Positions 1-7,361 of a stretch of 34,686 bases of DNA are shown here, piece after piece. The position numbers and the translations under genes were made by a program. The DNA is from Vicingus serpentipes (GTDB taxonomy: Bacteria > Bacteroidota > Bacteroidia > Flavobacteriales_E > Vicingaceae). The notes under the pieces were generated by a model. That model ran no database searches. It saw nothing but the letters and a program-made list of their open reading frames with translations, and was not told where the DNA came from. The stretch lies in assembly GCA_024103385.1 (NCBI GenBank), contig JAGFIT010000016.1, positions 1 to 34,686 on the forward strand. Reading direction: 5' to 3'. The stretch's first letter is position 1; the number at the start of each line of letters is the position of its first letter.

Positions 1-2801
1 ACTACTGGAGTAGCAGATGATCCTCCAGAAACAATGACACCTGCAGGACTTCCTAAGGCTGTCCAATTATAAGAGTTTCCTCCACTAGCGTTTAAGGTAA
101 TGTCATTCAAATAACAATCAGCTGCATTGGGGGCTACAATAGTGGGTAGGGGGTTGACAGTAATAGTAACATCATCAGTATTCACACAACCGTTTACATC
201 CGTACCTGTTACGGTGTAAGTAGTAGTAGCAGCCGGAGAAACCGTATGCGGACCAGCACCATTAGGAACGCCATTGTCCCAAGTATAAGTAAAGGCTCCA
301 GAACCAGTAACGGTGGTGGAGGCACCTATACAAATAGCTGCATCCGTATCCGCACTCACATTAGGTAAAGGATTGACAATAATTTGAGCCGTAGTTGTAT
401 CCTTAGCACCTGTGCCATCAGTAACTACAATGGTGTAAGTAGTTGTAGCTACAGGATTATCATTATGTGGACCAGCCGTAGTTTGACCCGTTAACCCACC
501 ACCAGACCAAGTAAAAGTATAAGACCCATCACCAGCAGAAGCTACGGCAAGTAACGTTCCAGTTTCACCAATACAAATAGTATCATTATCTACCACTACC
601 TGTGGACCACAATTCACCTCAAAAGTAACCTGTACGGTAGCTGTATTCGTACAACCATTAGCATCAGTAACCGTTACTTCGTAATTTCGGATTACATCAG
701 CAACTGCTCCAGGCTGATCAGTTTGTACCTCAGGAGTAGCTGTATTAGCACCAGAATTAATTAATCCACCATCCAAAGGAACCCAAGAATAAGTAGTTCC
801 ACCACTAGCACTTAAAGTAATAGGATCATTTTTACAGCCAGCAGCATCAGGAGCTACAATAGTAGGTAGAGGATTGACAGTAATAGTAACATCATCGGTA
901 TTGACACAACCGTTTACATCCGTACCTGTTACGGTGTAAGTAGTAGTAGTAGCTGGAGAAACCGTATGCGGACCAGCACCATTAGGAACACCATTGTCCC
1001 AGGTATAAGTAGAGGCTCCAGAACCAGTAACGGTGGTGGAGGCACCTATACAAATAGCGGCATCCGTATCCGCGCTCACATTAGGTAAAGGATTCACTAC
1101 AATATCAGCAGTAGCTGTATCTTTATCACCATTAATATCAGTAACAATTACGGTGTAAGTAGTAGTTACAACAGGGTTATCTGTTCGGGTATCGGTTGAA
1201 GGATTATTTGTTGGACCAGGAGTTACTCCACCACCAGACCATAAGAAATCATACCCTGAAGTACCTGAAGCAGTAGCCGTTAAAGTTCCTGTTTCTCCTA
1301 CACAAATGGTATCACCTACTAAGGTTACTTGAGGACCACAATAGGTTACCTGACATCGCTGGGTTAATGTTTTACAACCTGCGTTATAGGTGATGTCTAC
1401 GTAATAACTTCCTCCACCTGTGGGGCATACATTAATAGCTTGAGTGGTTGCTCCTGTTGACCATAAATAGGTGAAATCGTTGGTCACTTCACAGCCTCCT
1501 GCTTGATTCTGTGGATCTGCTGTTAAAGTAACACAGCTCCCTGCACAATCTGGTACTCCACTCTCTATAATGTTACAGTCAAACGTTAGTGGACAGGATT
1601 GTATAACACTTATATCATCAATAGTTATATATTCACTACTACCAGATCCAGCAGGTCCTGGTGTGAAATTCCCTATTACAACGTATCTTTCTCCTCCAGT
1701 AGCACAAAAGCTAAATTTTAGATCTTCTACCGCAAGTGATATATTTTTTCCTATAGGCTGCTGTACTTGAGGAATCGCATTCACTGTGGTTCCTGCTCCA
1801 AGAAAAGGGCTTCCCCCATTATCGTTATTCCACTCAACAAAACCGTCACCTGAAGCAAAAGTTCTATTATGAAACCACATACCAAATCCATCAGATGGAG
1901 TGCCTCCTCTAGATCCTCCCGAAGTAGCTTTTAAGCTTACACAGTATTCTTCTCCTGCAACAAGTGGTGAAGCAAGTAATTGCTGTATATATTCTGAACT
2001 TTGTCCACCTCCAAAATGTGAAAAATAACCTAAGGAACCACTTCCATTCATTGAAGGTACAGTTCCAGAATTGGTACAAGAAGAATTATTATAATCGGCT
2101 GTAGGATAGCTAATATTATTATCAATTCTAATTGCTGTCCCTATCCAGTTAGATACAGGTGTTTGATCATACCAAGGCCTTGGTATTTGATTAGAAGTCC
2201 CATAAGCCCCCCCTGCAGGAGCACCACATACGGAAGGATCAGGCGTTTCAAAATCACCATTAATAATTACATCTGGAGCACATTGAGTAAATAAATAGCA
2301 AGGTTGACAATTGGGGCCACCACAGTCTATTTGTACCTCTCCATTGTTTAGGATACCATCACTACAAGTTTCAGGTAAGGTGCAGGAAACCAATATTTCA
2401 AAACCAGCTCCTGGATCAGTACTAAAAAAATGAGGGTCTGTTTCTATATAGATAGTGAGACATCCGTTATTAGATAATAAAATTGCTCCAGGGGTATCGT
2501 TATCGGAATTAAATAAAACAGGTCCTCCGGTTCCAGTTCCTTGAAAAATCCTCAGACGATCTATATCTCCATTAAAAGCTGTTCCTAGTGATAAAAAGTT
2601 GACAATAAAATAGAGTTGTGTTCCTGAAGTAGGACAAACTGTCATGGTATAATCCACATTTGTGGAATAATTTCCACTAGGTCCTCCATCGTCATAAATG
2701 GTTTCACTACATATATTTAAAGTAGTATTAGAGATATTCACCTGAGCAGATAAAAGAGCTGGAAAAATTAAAAAAACAAATACTTTAAAGACCTTCATCA
2801 T
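1..2801 (-). CDS. Large secreted multidomain protein with CUB-like and PKD/Ig-like repeats (3' end outside window)
   Basis: An open minus-strand frame runs from ATG at 2801 (a second ATG follows at once, 2798) to the window edge with no stop, giving 933 complete codons. Residues 1-20 form a signal peptide ending LLSAQ. Residues about 20-150 resemble a CUB domain. A cysteine-rich motif follows near 152-175 (CSDGILNNGE then DCGGPNCQPC), of a type common in Bacteroidota secreted proteins. A region at about 180-400 starts INGDFETP and resembles a carbohydrate-binding or jelly-roll domain. From about 410 come serial PKD/SprB-like modules with the recurrent phrases TICVGETGTL, TTTYTVTGTD and VNPLP. 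These features suggest a surface adhesin or gliding-type protein. A T9SS sorting domain would be expected beyond the window start but cannot be seen. The partner protein downstream of recQ has related modules. Function is inferred only. Confidence 0.88.
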   Translation of the reverse strand, partial: MMKVFKVFVFLIFPALLSAQVNISNTTLNICSETIYDDGGPSGNYSTNVDYTMTVCPTSGTQLYFIVNFLSLGTAFNGDIDRLRIFQGTGTGGPVLFNSDNDTPGAILLSNNGCLTIYIETDPHFFSTDPGAGFEILVSCTLPETCSDGILNNGEVQIDCGGPNCQPCYLFTQCAPDVIINGDFETPDPSVCGAPAGGAYGTSNQIPRPWYDQTPVSNWIGTAIRIDNNISYPTADYNNSSCTNSGTVPSMNGSGSLGYFSHFGGGQSSEYIQQLLASPLVAGEEYCVSLKATSGGSRGGTPSDGFGMWFHNRTFASGDGFVEWNNDNGGSPFLGAGTTVNAIPQVQQPIGKNISLAVEDLKFSFCATGGERYVVIGNFTPGPAGSGSSEYITIDDISVIQSCPLTFDCNIIESGVPDCAGSCVTLTADPQNQAGGCEVTNDFTYLWSTGATTQAINVCPTGGGSYYVDITYNAGCKTLTQRCQVTYCGPQVTLVGDTICVGETGTLTATASGTSGYDFLWSGGGVTPGPTNNPSTDTRTDNPVVTTTYTVIVTDINGDKDTATADIVVNPLPNVSADTDAAICIGASTTVTGSGASTYTWDNGVPNGAGPHTVSPATTTTYTVTGTDVNGCVNTDDVTITVNPLPTIVAPDAAGCKNDPITLSASGGTTYSWVPLDGGLINSGANTATPEVQTDQPGAVADVIRNYEVTVTDANGCTNTATVQVTFEVNCGPQVVVDNDTICIGETGTLLAVASAGDGSYTFTWSGGGLTGQTTAGPHNDNPVATTTYTIVVTDGTGAKDTTTAQIIVNPLPNVSADTDAAICIGASTTVTGSGAFTYTWDNGVPNGAGPHTVSPAATTTYTVTGTDVNGCVNTDDVTITVNPLPTIVAPNAADCYLNDITLNASGGNSYNWTALGSPAGVIVSGGSSATPV
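121..374 (-). repeat. Intragenic repeat, copy 2 (period 720 bases)
   Basis: This stretch matches 841-1094 without gaps at an offset of exactly 720 bases. I count about 16 differences in 254 positions, mostly in third codon positions. It encodes one PKD-like module (phrases CIGASTTVTGSGA, GAGPHTVSPA, TYTVTGTDVNGCVNTDDV). The period is 240 codons, so the reading frame is kept. Confidence 0.9.
841..1094 (-). repeat. Intragenic repeat, copy 1 (period 720 bases)
   Basis: Partner of 121-374. The flanking modules (361-600 against 1081-1330) are homologous but much more diverged. The repeated unit is therefore a 240-residue supermodule in which only this part has been kept nearly identical. Confidence 0.9.
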
Positions 2802-2840
2802 TAATGTTTTAGGTAGTTAATTAGGAGAAGCTTAATTTTT

Positions 2841-2858
2841 TTTGACATGATTGTCAAA
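2841..2858. promoter_or_regulatory. 18-base palindrome upstream of the secreted protein gene
   Basis: Perfect 7-base arms (TTTGACA / TGTCAAA) with a 4-base centre, about 40 bases upstream of the start codon at 2801. The place and symmetry fit a dimeric regulator site, but no regulator is known for it. Confidence 0.3.
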
Positions 2859-3063
2859 GATTTAAGTGTTCTCAAACTAGTGACGTTAAAAATAAAAAAA
2901 TAGTTGCTTAGGTTTAGGGGTAATTTGTTTATTTTAACCTTTACTACCTTTATTTGAATAGCTTTTTTGTATAAAATTAAGAGAAAAAATAATTTTTTAT
3001 AGAAGAAAATATTGATTTATGACCATTAAATATTGATAATTATAGAAATTAGACAAGATAAAT

Positions 3064-3090
3064 GTATAGTAAAAATTACTTTTACTATAC
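3064..3090. repeat. Perfect 11-base inverted repeat (hairpin)
   Basis: GTATAGTAAAA and TTTTACTATAC flank a 5-base loop. It lies 25 bases from the outer edge of the duplicated recQ tail. It has no T-tract on either strand, so it is a poor terminator candidate. Confidence 0.6.
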
Positions 3091-3115
3091 GTAATTGAAA
3101 GTAAAGTAATCTTAG

Positions 3116-3274
3116 ATTAGCTACCTCAGATAAGAATTTGATACGGAGCAAACGCATTTCTTCTTCAGAAAAAGAACCTTCAAATTCATCTAGTAAGTAC
3201 TTAAACCTATGAATATCTGCTTCTCCCCCTCTTGACCTGACATATTCCTCTAGAGCAGAAAATAGCTTGTCAGA
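3116..3274 (-). pseudogene. Remnant carrying a near-copy of the recQ 3' end
   Basis: Bases 3116-3193 match 7365-7442, the last 26 sense codons of recQ, with three substitutions in 78 positions and no gap. All three differences are silent (atc/att, ttc/ttt, tct/tcc), so the peptide from LDEFEGSF to FLSEVAN is unchanged. The recQ stop codon is lost, apparently by one inserted base at 3115, and the frame runs on. Upstream of the near-identity (3194-3274) the same frame stays open back to a stop at 3275-3277. It has only a short identical patch in register (tctgcttc at 3216-3223 against 7465-7472). No plausible start codon exists. It could be the tail of a decayed recQ paralogue, a displaced recQ end left by an insertion, or a recombination scar. 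Confidence 0.8.
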
Positions 3275-3279
3275 CTAAT

Positions 3280-3309
3280 AAAAGCCCCACTTCTTTAAGT
3301 GAGGCTTTT
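3280..3309 (-). terminator. Rho-independent terminator of the T9SS protein gene
   Basis: 13-base arms (AAAAGCCTCACTT / AAGTGGGGCTTTT as minus-strand RNA) enclose a 4-base loop and end in a U-run. The one imperfect pair is a U-G wobble on the minus strand but a C-A mismatch on the plus strand, which favours minus-strand use. It begins 5 bases after the stop of the gene at 3315. Confidence 0.85.
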
Positions 3310-3314
3310 AAGAT

Positions 3315-6300
3315 TTATTGAAGTATTACCTTTTCATTAAAGATTACATCACTAATAGTTACTTTAACAAAGTATACACCTTTGGTTTGATTCGCTAAAT
3401 TAATGGTTACCGAACTCGTATTTACACTACTTTGTGTAAACACTTTTTTACCCATTACATCGAACACTTCTATTAAGCTATTTTCGTTGTGGTTGATAGC
3501 AACATTAAATTCTCCATTATTAGGGTTGGGGTAAATAGTTACTAGTGAGCTAGTCGCTTGCTCGGGCTCATTATTTCCTAATACTACATTATTGTAGTTA
3601 GTATTATCTAGTGCATCATTATTGCTTGTGTTTCTTCCTGTTGGTGTTTGTGATATTCTAAATTGCGGGCAGGTTAACCAACATTCTTTTTGGGTGCTGC
3701 TTATAGCATCTGTAATTAAAAGCGAATACGTGTAATTGCTTCCACTAGGGAAATTGATGCAATCGTTTGTTGAAACAATTTGTGAACTATTTATTTCTGT
3801 CCACAAATAGGTATATGGTGCTGTACCAAAATTTGGAGCTAAGCACAGAGATCCACTACCGTCTCCTAAGCAAGCTCTGACTAATATTGGTGATTGATTA
3901 GTAGAAATAGAGACTGTTACCTCATCAAAATCCTGGCAACCAAAAGCATCCGTAACAATTACCTGATAAGTGGTAGTTACAGTAGGACTTGCTATTGGAT
4001 TAGCAATATTAGGATTAGACAACCCGGTTGTAGGAGTCCATGAGTAACTATTGCCACCACTTGCTGATAAAGTGGTACTTTCTCCTGGGCAAATTGTTTG
4101 GTCAGCTCCGGCATCTGCAAAACCCTTAGGGTCAACCAATACAGCATCTGTAAATATCCCTCCACATTCCGGTATAGTTACCGTAAGGGTATAGGTCGTA
4201 GGACTTGTAGGTGAAGCAATGGGGTTTGGAATATTAGGATCACTTAAACCTGAAGCAGGAGACCAACTATATTCAGCTTCCAATATAGGGCAAGTAGGAC
4301 CTATAGGACCACAGTCTTCAACTGGAAGGGGTTCGATATGGGTTAACGATACGTCATCAATCAAATAACGGGCATCCTGTTTTGGAACACTCGGATTAAG
4401 ATTTAGTGCTGCCACCCCTATTTGGTCAAAAAAGCCTATTGTTACAGATTGTTCACCCCCATTGGCTACAAACGTTCCACATAACCTTTGCCAAGTTGGT
4501 GGATTGCTAGCATTATTATTAATCATACCCCCACCAGAAGGTACTAAATCAATAAATGTGTATCCAGGTAAAGTATGGTCTATCAAACCTTTACCTACTC
4601 CTACTGAAGTAGTTGATTGACTAGGTGGTGTGTTTGAAAAAAGCACTCCTATCCGGTTATGTTGAACCCCACTTACTTGCCCCCAGGCAATAAATAACTG
4701 AAAGAAATAAGTTTCCCCTGCAATCAAAGGAGCTATATTTTGTTGGATATAACTTGTTTGTAGAGGATTTGATGGGTTATCACCACTCTGTGAAATACCT
4801 ACATAACCATTTCCTGAATGAGCTGGTTGACCAGGAAAGCCTGCGTAAGAATTTATTGGAACATCATGAGCACCGCCATTTATACAGCTGTTAAAATACT
4901 CTGCGGACACGGACGTATGTCCAATATTGTTCCATTGAGTAAGTTCTTGATAGGTATTACCTTGAGATGTAGCTGGACAGGTTCCAAAATCTTCAAAATC
5001 ACCATTGCATATTAAATCACAAGATGAACAAGGTGCTTTATTATTTGGTCCCTTTTTATGTTTAGATGTTCCCTTGGAAGGAACGGTTTGCGTTGCAGTA
5101 ATTCTTTTTACATTTTGTAATAAATCTAACCATGGTTGAACGTTTGGATCTGGAATAACAAAAGACCAGTCACCATTGCCATTGATCGTTGTGGATGCCA
5201 GATATTCTTTTCCTGATAGATATGAGCAATTCTCAGCCACGAATAATTCTACAATACCATTAGGCAGCCCCTTTCCTGTTATCGTTTCGTCTAATATGTC
5301 AATCACTGGTGGCTGAATATCATCATTGGCTCCAGCAACAAGTTTTATTCCGTCATCGCCTGTTGTTTGAGAGTTGCAGAACATCGAGTTCTGTCTAATT
5401 TGTATCTCATTATTTGTTGCACTGCATACACAAACACCTTCTTCAACATTAAATGCAATAACATTTCCTTCTCCGCTATTGGTTCCTCCTATTAATATGT
5501 CATCGGTAGTACCTCCTGTTCTAATACCATATTGTCCGTTGCCCAGTTCTTCTGTTCCATTGGTTCCGGCACCAATAGTATTGCCTTGTACGATAAAAGC
5601 ACCACTGGTAGCTCCAAGTTCTAACCCATCTCCTCCATTGGCTGAAATAATATTTCTTTCTCCTGTGTTTGTCCCTCCTATGGTAATCGTTCCTCCGGTA
5701 TTGTTTGCATGAATACCATCACCTCCATTACTTTGTGCAAGTGTTCCTGTTTCATCTGTTCCTATTAGGTTACCTGTAATCGTATAATTGGGATTAGTAA
5801 GACTAATATTAATACCATGATTACCATTTCCTGCAATGTGATTTTGATGAATGTTTCCACTACTGGTAGAACCGTTTATGGCTATTCCATTATCTGTAAA
5901 ATTGATAATGGAGAATCCTTTTATTTCTACATTTTCTGCGTTTAGAATATTAATTCCTGTATTTACGGCATTGTTACCGTCCAATACAATTTTGAATGCT
6001 GCGCTTCCTGTTTGTGTACTACCATCAATGGTAATATCATTTTCTGTAATATCAGGTAATTGGCTATTAAGCGTAATGGTATGAGGTGCATTACCATCAA
6101 TACAAAATGAAATGACATCGGCTACTCCATTGCTATTAGCTATGTTAATAGCATTACGCAAAGAACCAGCACCATCGTTGTTGGTGTTCAAAACACAGAT
6201 AGTTCCCGGAAATGCATTAATCGTAACAGTAGCGGTATCAGAAAAGACAATACAGCTATCGGTTACTTTTGCTCGAAAATATACATTACCAGGTCCTAAT

Positions 6301-7028
6301 AGTGAAGCGGTTGTATATGGTGTTGTTGTAGCACCAACAATGTCGGAAAAATTAATGCCATCAGTAGATTGTTGCCATTGAATAGTTCCTGAGTGACCAC
6401 TCAGTGTTAAGTTAGTTGATTGGTTGTGTTCTATATTAACAGGGGAAGCCATCACTGTTCCTGCCACTGTACTACAACTAGCACTTACGCCCGTCACTAA
6501 AATATTATCGAAATTATGTGTTTCTGTACTACTATTATTGTTCACCTTAATGATTATTTGTATGGAACTGTTACCACTACCAATATTCATACTAGGTGAA
6601 GCTGCACCAAATTCTTGATTAGCAGGATTGAACCATGGAATTTCTGAACCGCCAGCGCTAGTTTTGTAAAACGCTTTAATGAAATCACTGCCATCATCTG
6701 TGTTTTGTTCTTCGAAATATCCAGAAATAGTAACATTGATAAAATCTTGTACGTTTATCCATTGGGATATCCACAGTACAGTACCATCTACTCCCCTACC
6801 TTCAAATTTATTATTCTTTACTTCAAAGTAATCTCCTGCTCCAAGGTTACCTCCACTTACATCCACTGTCCATGCAGCAGGGCTTCCTGTTCCTACTGTT
6901 GTACCATCAGGCAAATTAAAATCCTCCTGGTATAAGGTATCTTGTGCTACAAGAGATGTTGTAACACTGAATAACGTTAGAATAAGTAACTTGCTGATAA
7001 ATGAATAATAGGTAGTAATTGACATCAT
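3315..7028 (-). CDS. T9SS-secreted multidomain protein with beta-helix and PKD-like modules
   Basis: The frame opens at 7091, but a clean signal peptide starts only at the ATG pair 7028/7025 (MMSITTYYSF, hydrophobic core LLILTLFSVT, end SLVAQ), so I start there, giving 1237 residues. Order of parts: an N-terminal beta-rich domain; an Ig-like stretch around FRAKVTDSC; a right-handed beta-helix region opening with GAGSLRNAINIANSNG (CSLREAI-like) and carrying repeats such as ITIGGTNTGERNIIS and ILIGGTNSGEGNVIA; a second lectin-like domain starting LICNGDFEDFG; two PKD/Ig-like modules (SWSPASGLSDPNI, SWTPTTGLSNPNI); and a type A T9SS sorting domain (VTIYPNPNNGEF to the C-terminus, with KGVYFVKV). 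The product should reach the cell surface or be released. It is probably an adhesin or polysaccharide-binding protein; no catalytic site is recognised. The gene is framed by direct repeats of the recQ 3' end. Confidence 0.92.
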   Translation of the reverse strand: MMSITTYYSFISKLLILTLFSVTTSLVAQDTLYQEDFNLPDGTTVGTGSPAAWTVDVSGGNLGAGDYFEVKNNKFEGRGVDGTVLWISQWINVQDFINVTISGYFEEQNTDDGSDFIKAFYKTSAGGSEIPWFNPANQEFGAASPSMNIGSGNSSIQIIIKVNNNSSTETHNFDNILVTGVSASCSTVAGTVMASPVNIEHNQSTNLTLSGHSGTIQWQQSTDGINFSDIVGATTTPYTTASLLGPGNVYFRAKVTDSCIVFSDTATVTINAFPGTICVLNTNNDGAGSLRNAINIANSNGVADVISFCIDGNAPHTITLNSQLPDITENDITIDGSTQTGSAAFKIVLDGNNAVNTGINILNAENVEIKGFSIINFTDNGIAINGSTSSGNIHQNHIAGNGNHGINISLTNPNYTITGNLIGTDETGTLAQSNGGDGIHANNTGGTITIGGTNTGERNIISANGGDGLELGATSGAFIVQGNTIGAGTNGTEELGNGQYGIRTGGTTDDILIGGTNSGEGNVIAFNVEEGVCVCSATNNEIQIRQNSMFCNSQTTGDDGIKLVAGANDDIQPPVIDILDETITGKGLPNGIVELFVAENCSYLSGKEYLASTTINGNGDWSFVIPDPNVQPWLDLLQNVKRITATQTVPSKGTSKHKKGPNNKAPCSSCDLICNGDFEDFGTCPATSQGNTYQELTQWNNIGHTSVSAEYFNSCINGGAHDVPINSYAGFPGQPAHSGNGYVGISQSGDNPSNPLQTSYIQQNIAPLIAGETYFFQLFIAWGQVSGVQHNRIGVLFSNTPPSQSTTSVGVGKGLIDHTLPGYTFIDLVPSGGGMINNNASNPPTWQRLCGTFVANGGEQSVTIGFFDQIGVAALNLNPSVPKQDARYLIDDVSLTHIEPLPVEDCGPIGPTCPILEAEYSWSPASGLSDPNIPNPIASPTSPTTYTLTVTIPECGGIFTDAVLVDPKGFADAGADQTICPGESTTLSASGGNSYSWTPTTGLSNPNIANPIASPTVTTTYQVIVTDAFGCQDFDEVTVSISTNQSPILVRACLGDGSGSLCLAPNFGTAPYTYLWTEINSSQIVSTNDCINFPSGSNYTYSLLITDAISSTQKECWLTCPQFRISQTPTGRNTSNNDALDNTNYNNVVLGNNEPEQATSSLVTIYPNPNNGEFNVAINHNENSLIEVFDVMGKKVFTQSSVNTSSVTINLANQTKGVYFVKVTISDVIFNEKVILQ

Positions 7029-7361
7029 TTGAAATTTTTTGGTTGTGAGGAAAATATATTCCGCTACGAAATTAAAAATAAAAATCAACACAGACGTAAG
7101 TATAAATACTTGTAAAATAGCAATTTAAAATATGTTTTTTACGTAAGTAAAAATCTTTATAAATACATAATTTTGAATGATGATGAGTTGCTTTATTCTG
7201 CTTCTATTAATAATTAAAAGCTGTGATTTCGTTACAAGGAGAGCTTTATTTTAGCAAAGTAAGAGTAGAACTCATAATTAATGTAACCCAAGAGTAATCA
7301 ACAGCATTTTTTTCTGTATATTCAGTTTTAAGATGAACACATGTTGATTATAAACAGGTAC
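7029..7361. other. Intergenic region between the T9SS protein gene and recQ
   Basis: No gene seen. It should contain the promoter of the T9SS protein gene, but no good -33/-7 pair was found. Notable pieces: ACGTAAGTA occurs twice (7094-7102 and 7141-7149), and the first copy overlaps the palindrome AAGTATAAATACTT (7098-7111). A perfect 9-base inverted repeat (7295-7303 with 7342-7350, loop of 38) lies downstream of recQ without a T-tract. Confidence 0.5.
7094..7149. promoter_or_regulatory. Direct repeat ACGTAAGTA upstream of the T9SS protein gene
   Basis: Two identical 9-base copies start 47 bases apart, about 70-120 bases upstream of the start at 7028. A palindrome overlaps one copy. The arrangement could bind a regulator; this is inference. 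Confidence 0.25.

Larger units (their letters stand above)
2802..3115. other. Intergenic region upstream of the 1-2801 gene
   Basis: AT-rich DNA without a credible gene. It holds two perfect inverted repeats. The first is TTTGACA-tgat-TGTCAAA at 2841-2858, about 40 bases upstream of the start of the 1-2801 gene, and could be an operator. The second is an 11-base-arm hairpin at 3064-3090. I found no convincing TAnnTTTG promoter facing the gene. Confidence 0.5.

Noticed and set aside
121..960. CRISPR-like or microsatellite repeats (runs of GTA/TAG triplets)
   Set aside because: They are Thr/Tyr/Thr codons (TTTYT phrases) of PKD-like modules in a continuous coding frame; no short repeats with regular spacers.
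3064..3090. Terminator of the recQ-tail remnant or of the T9SS gene
   Set aside because: No T-tract, and the T9SS gene already has a good terminator at 3280-3309.
3116..3246. A small gene made from the recQ-tail remnant (ATG inside the EEEMRLL phrase)
   Set aside because: Its product would be a fragment of the RecQ tail followed by hydrophobic intergenic translation, without a promoter.
5374..5712. Plus-strand open frame opposite the T9SS protein gene
   Set aside because: It lies antisense to the beta-helix region, and its Pro/Val-rich product is the mirror of repeated Gly/Thr/Asn codons. No start signal or family resemblance.
7029..7091. Longer N-terminus of the T9SS protein starting at 7091
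   Set aside because: It would put 21 residues before a clear signal peptide; the ATG pair at 7028/7025 gives a normal export signal.
7295..7350. recQ terminator from the 9-base inverted repeat
   Set aside because: The loop is 38 bases and no T-tract follows on the minus strand, so the structure is a weak terminator candidate.
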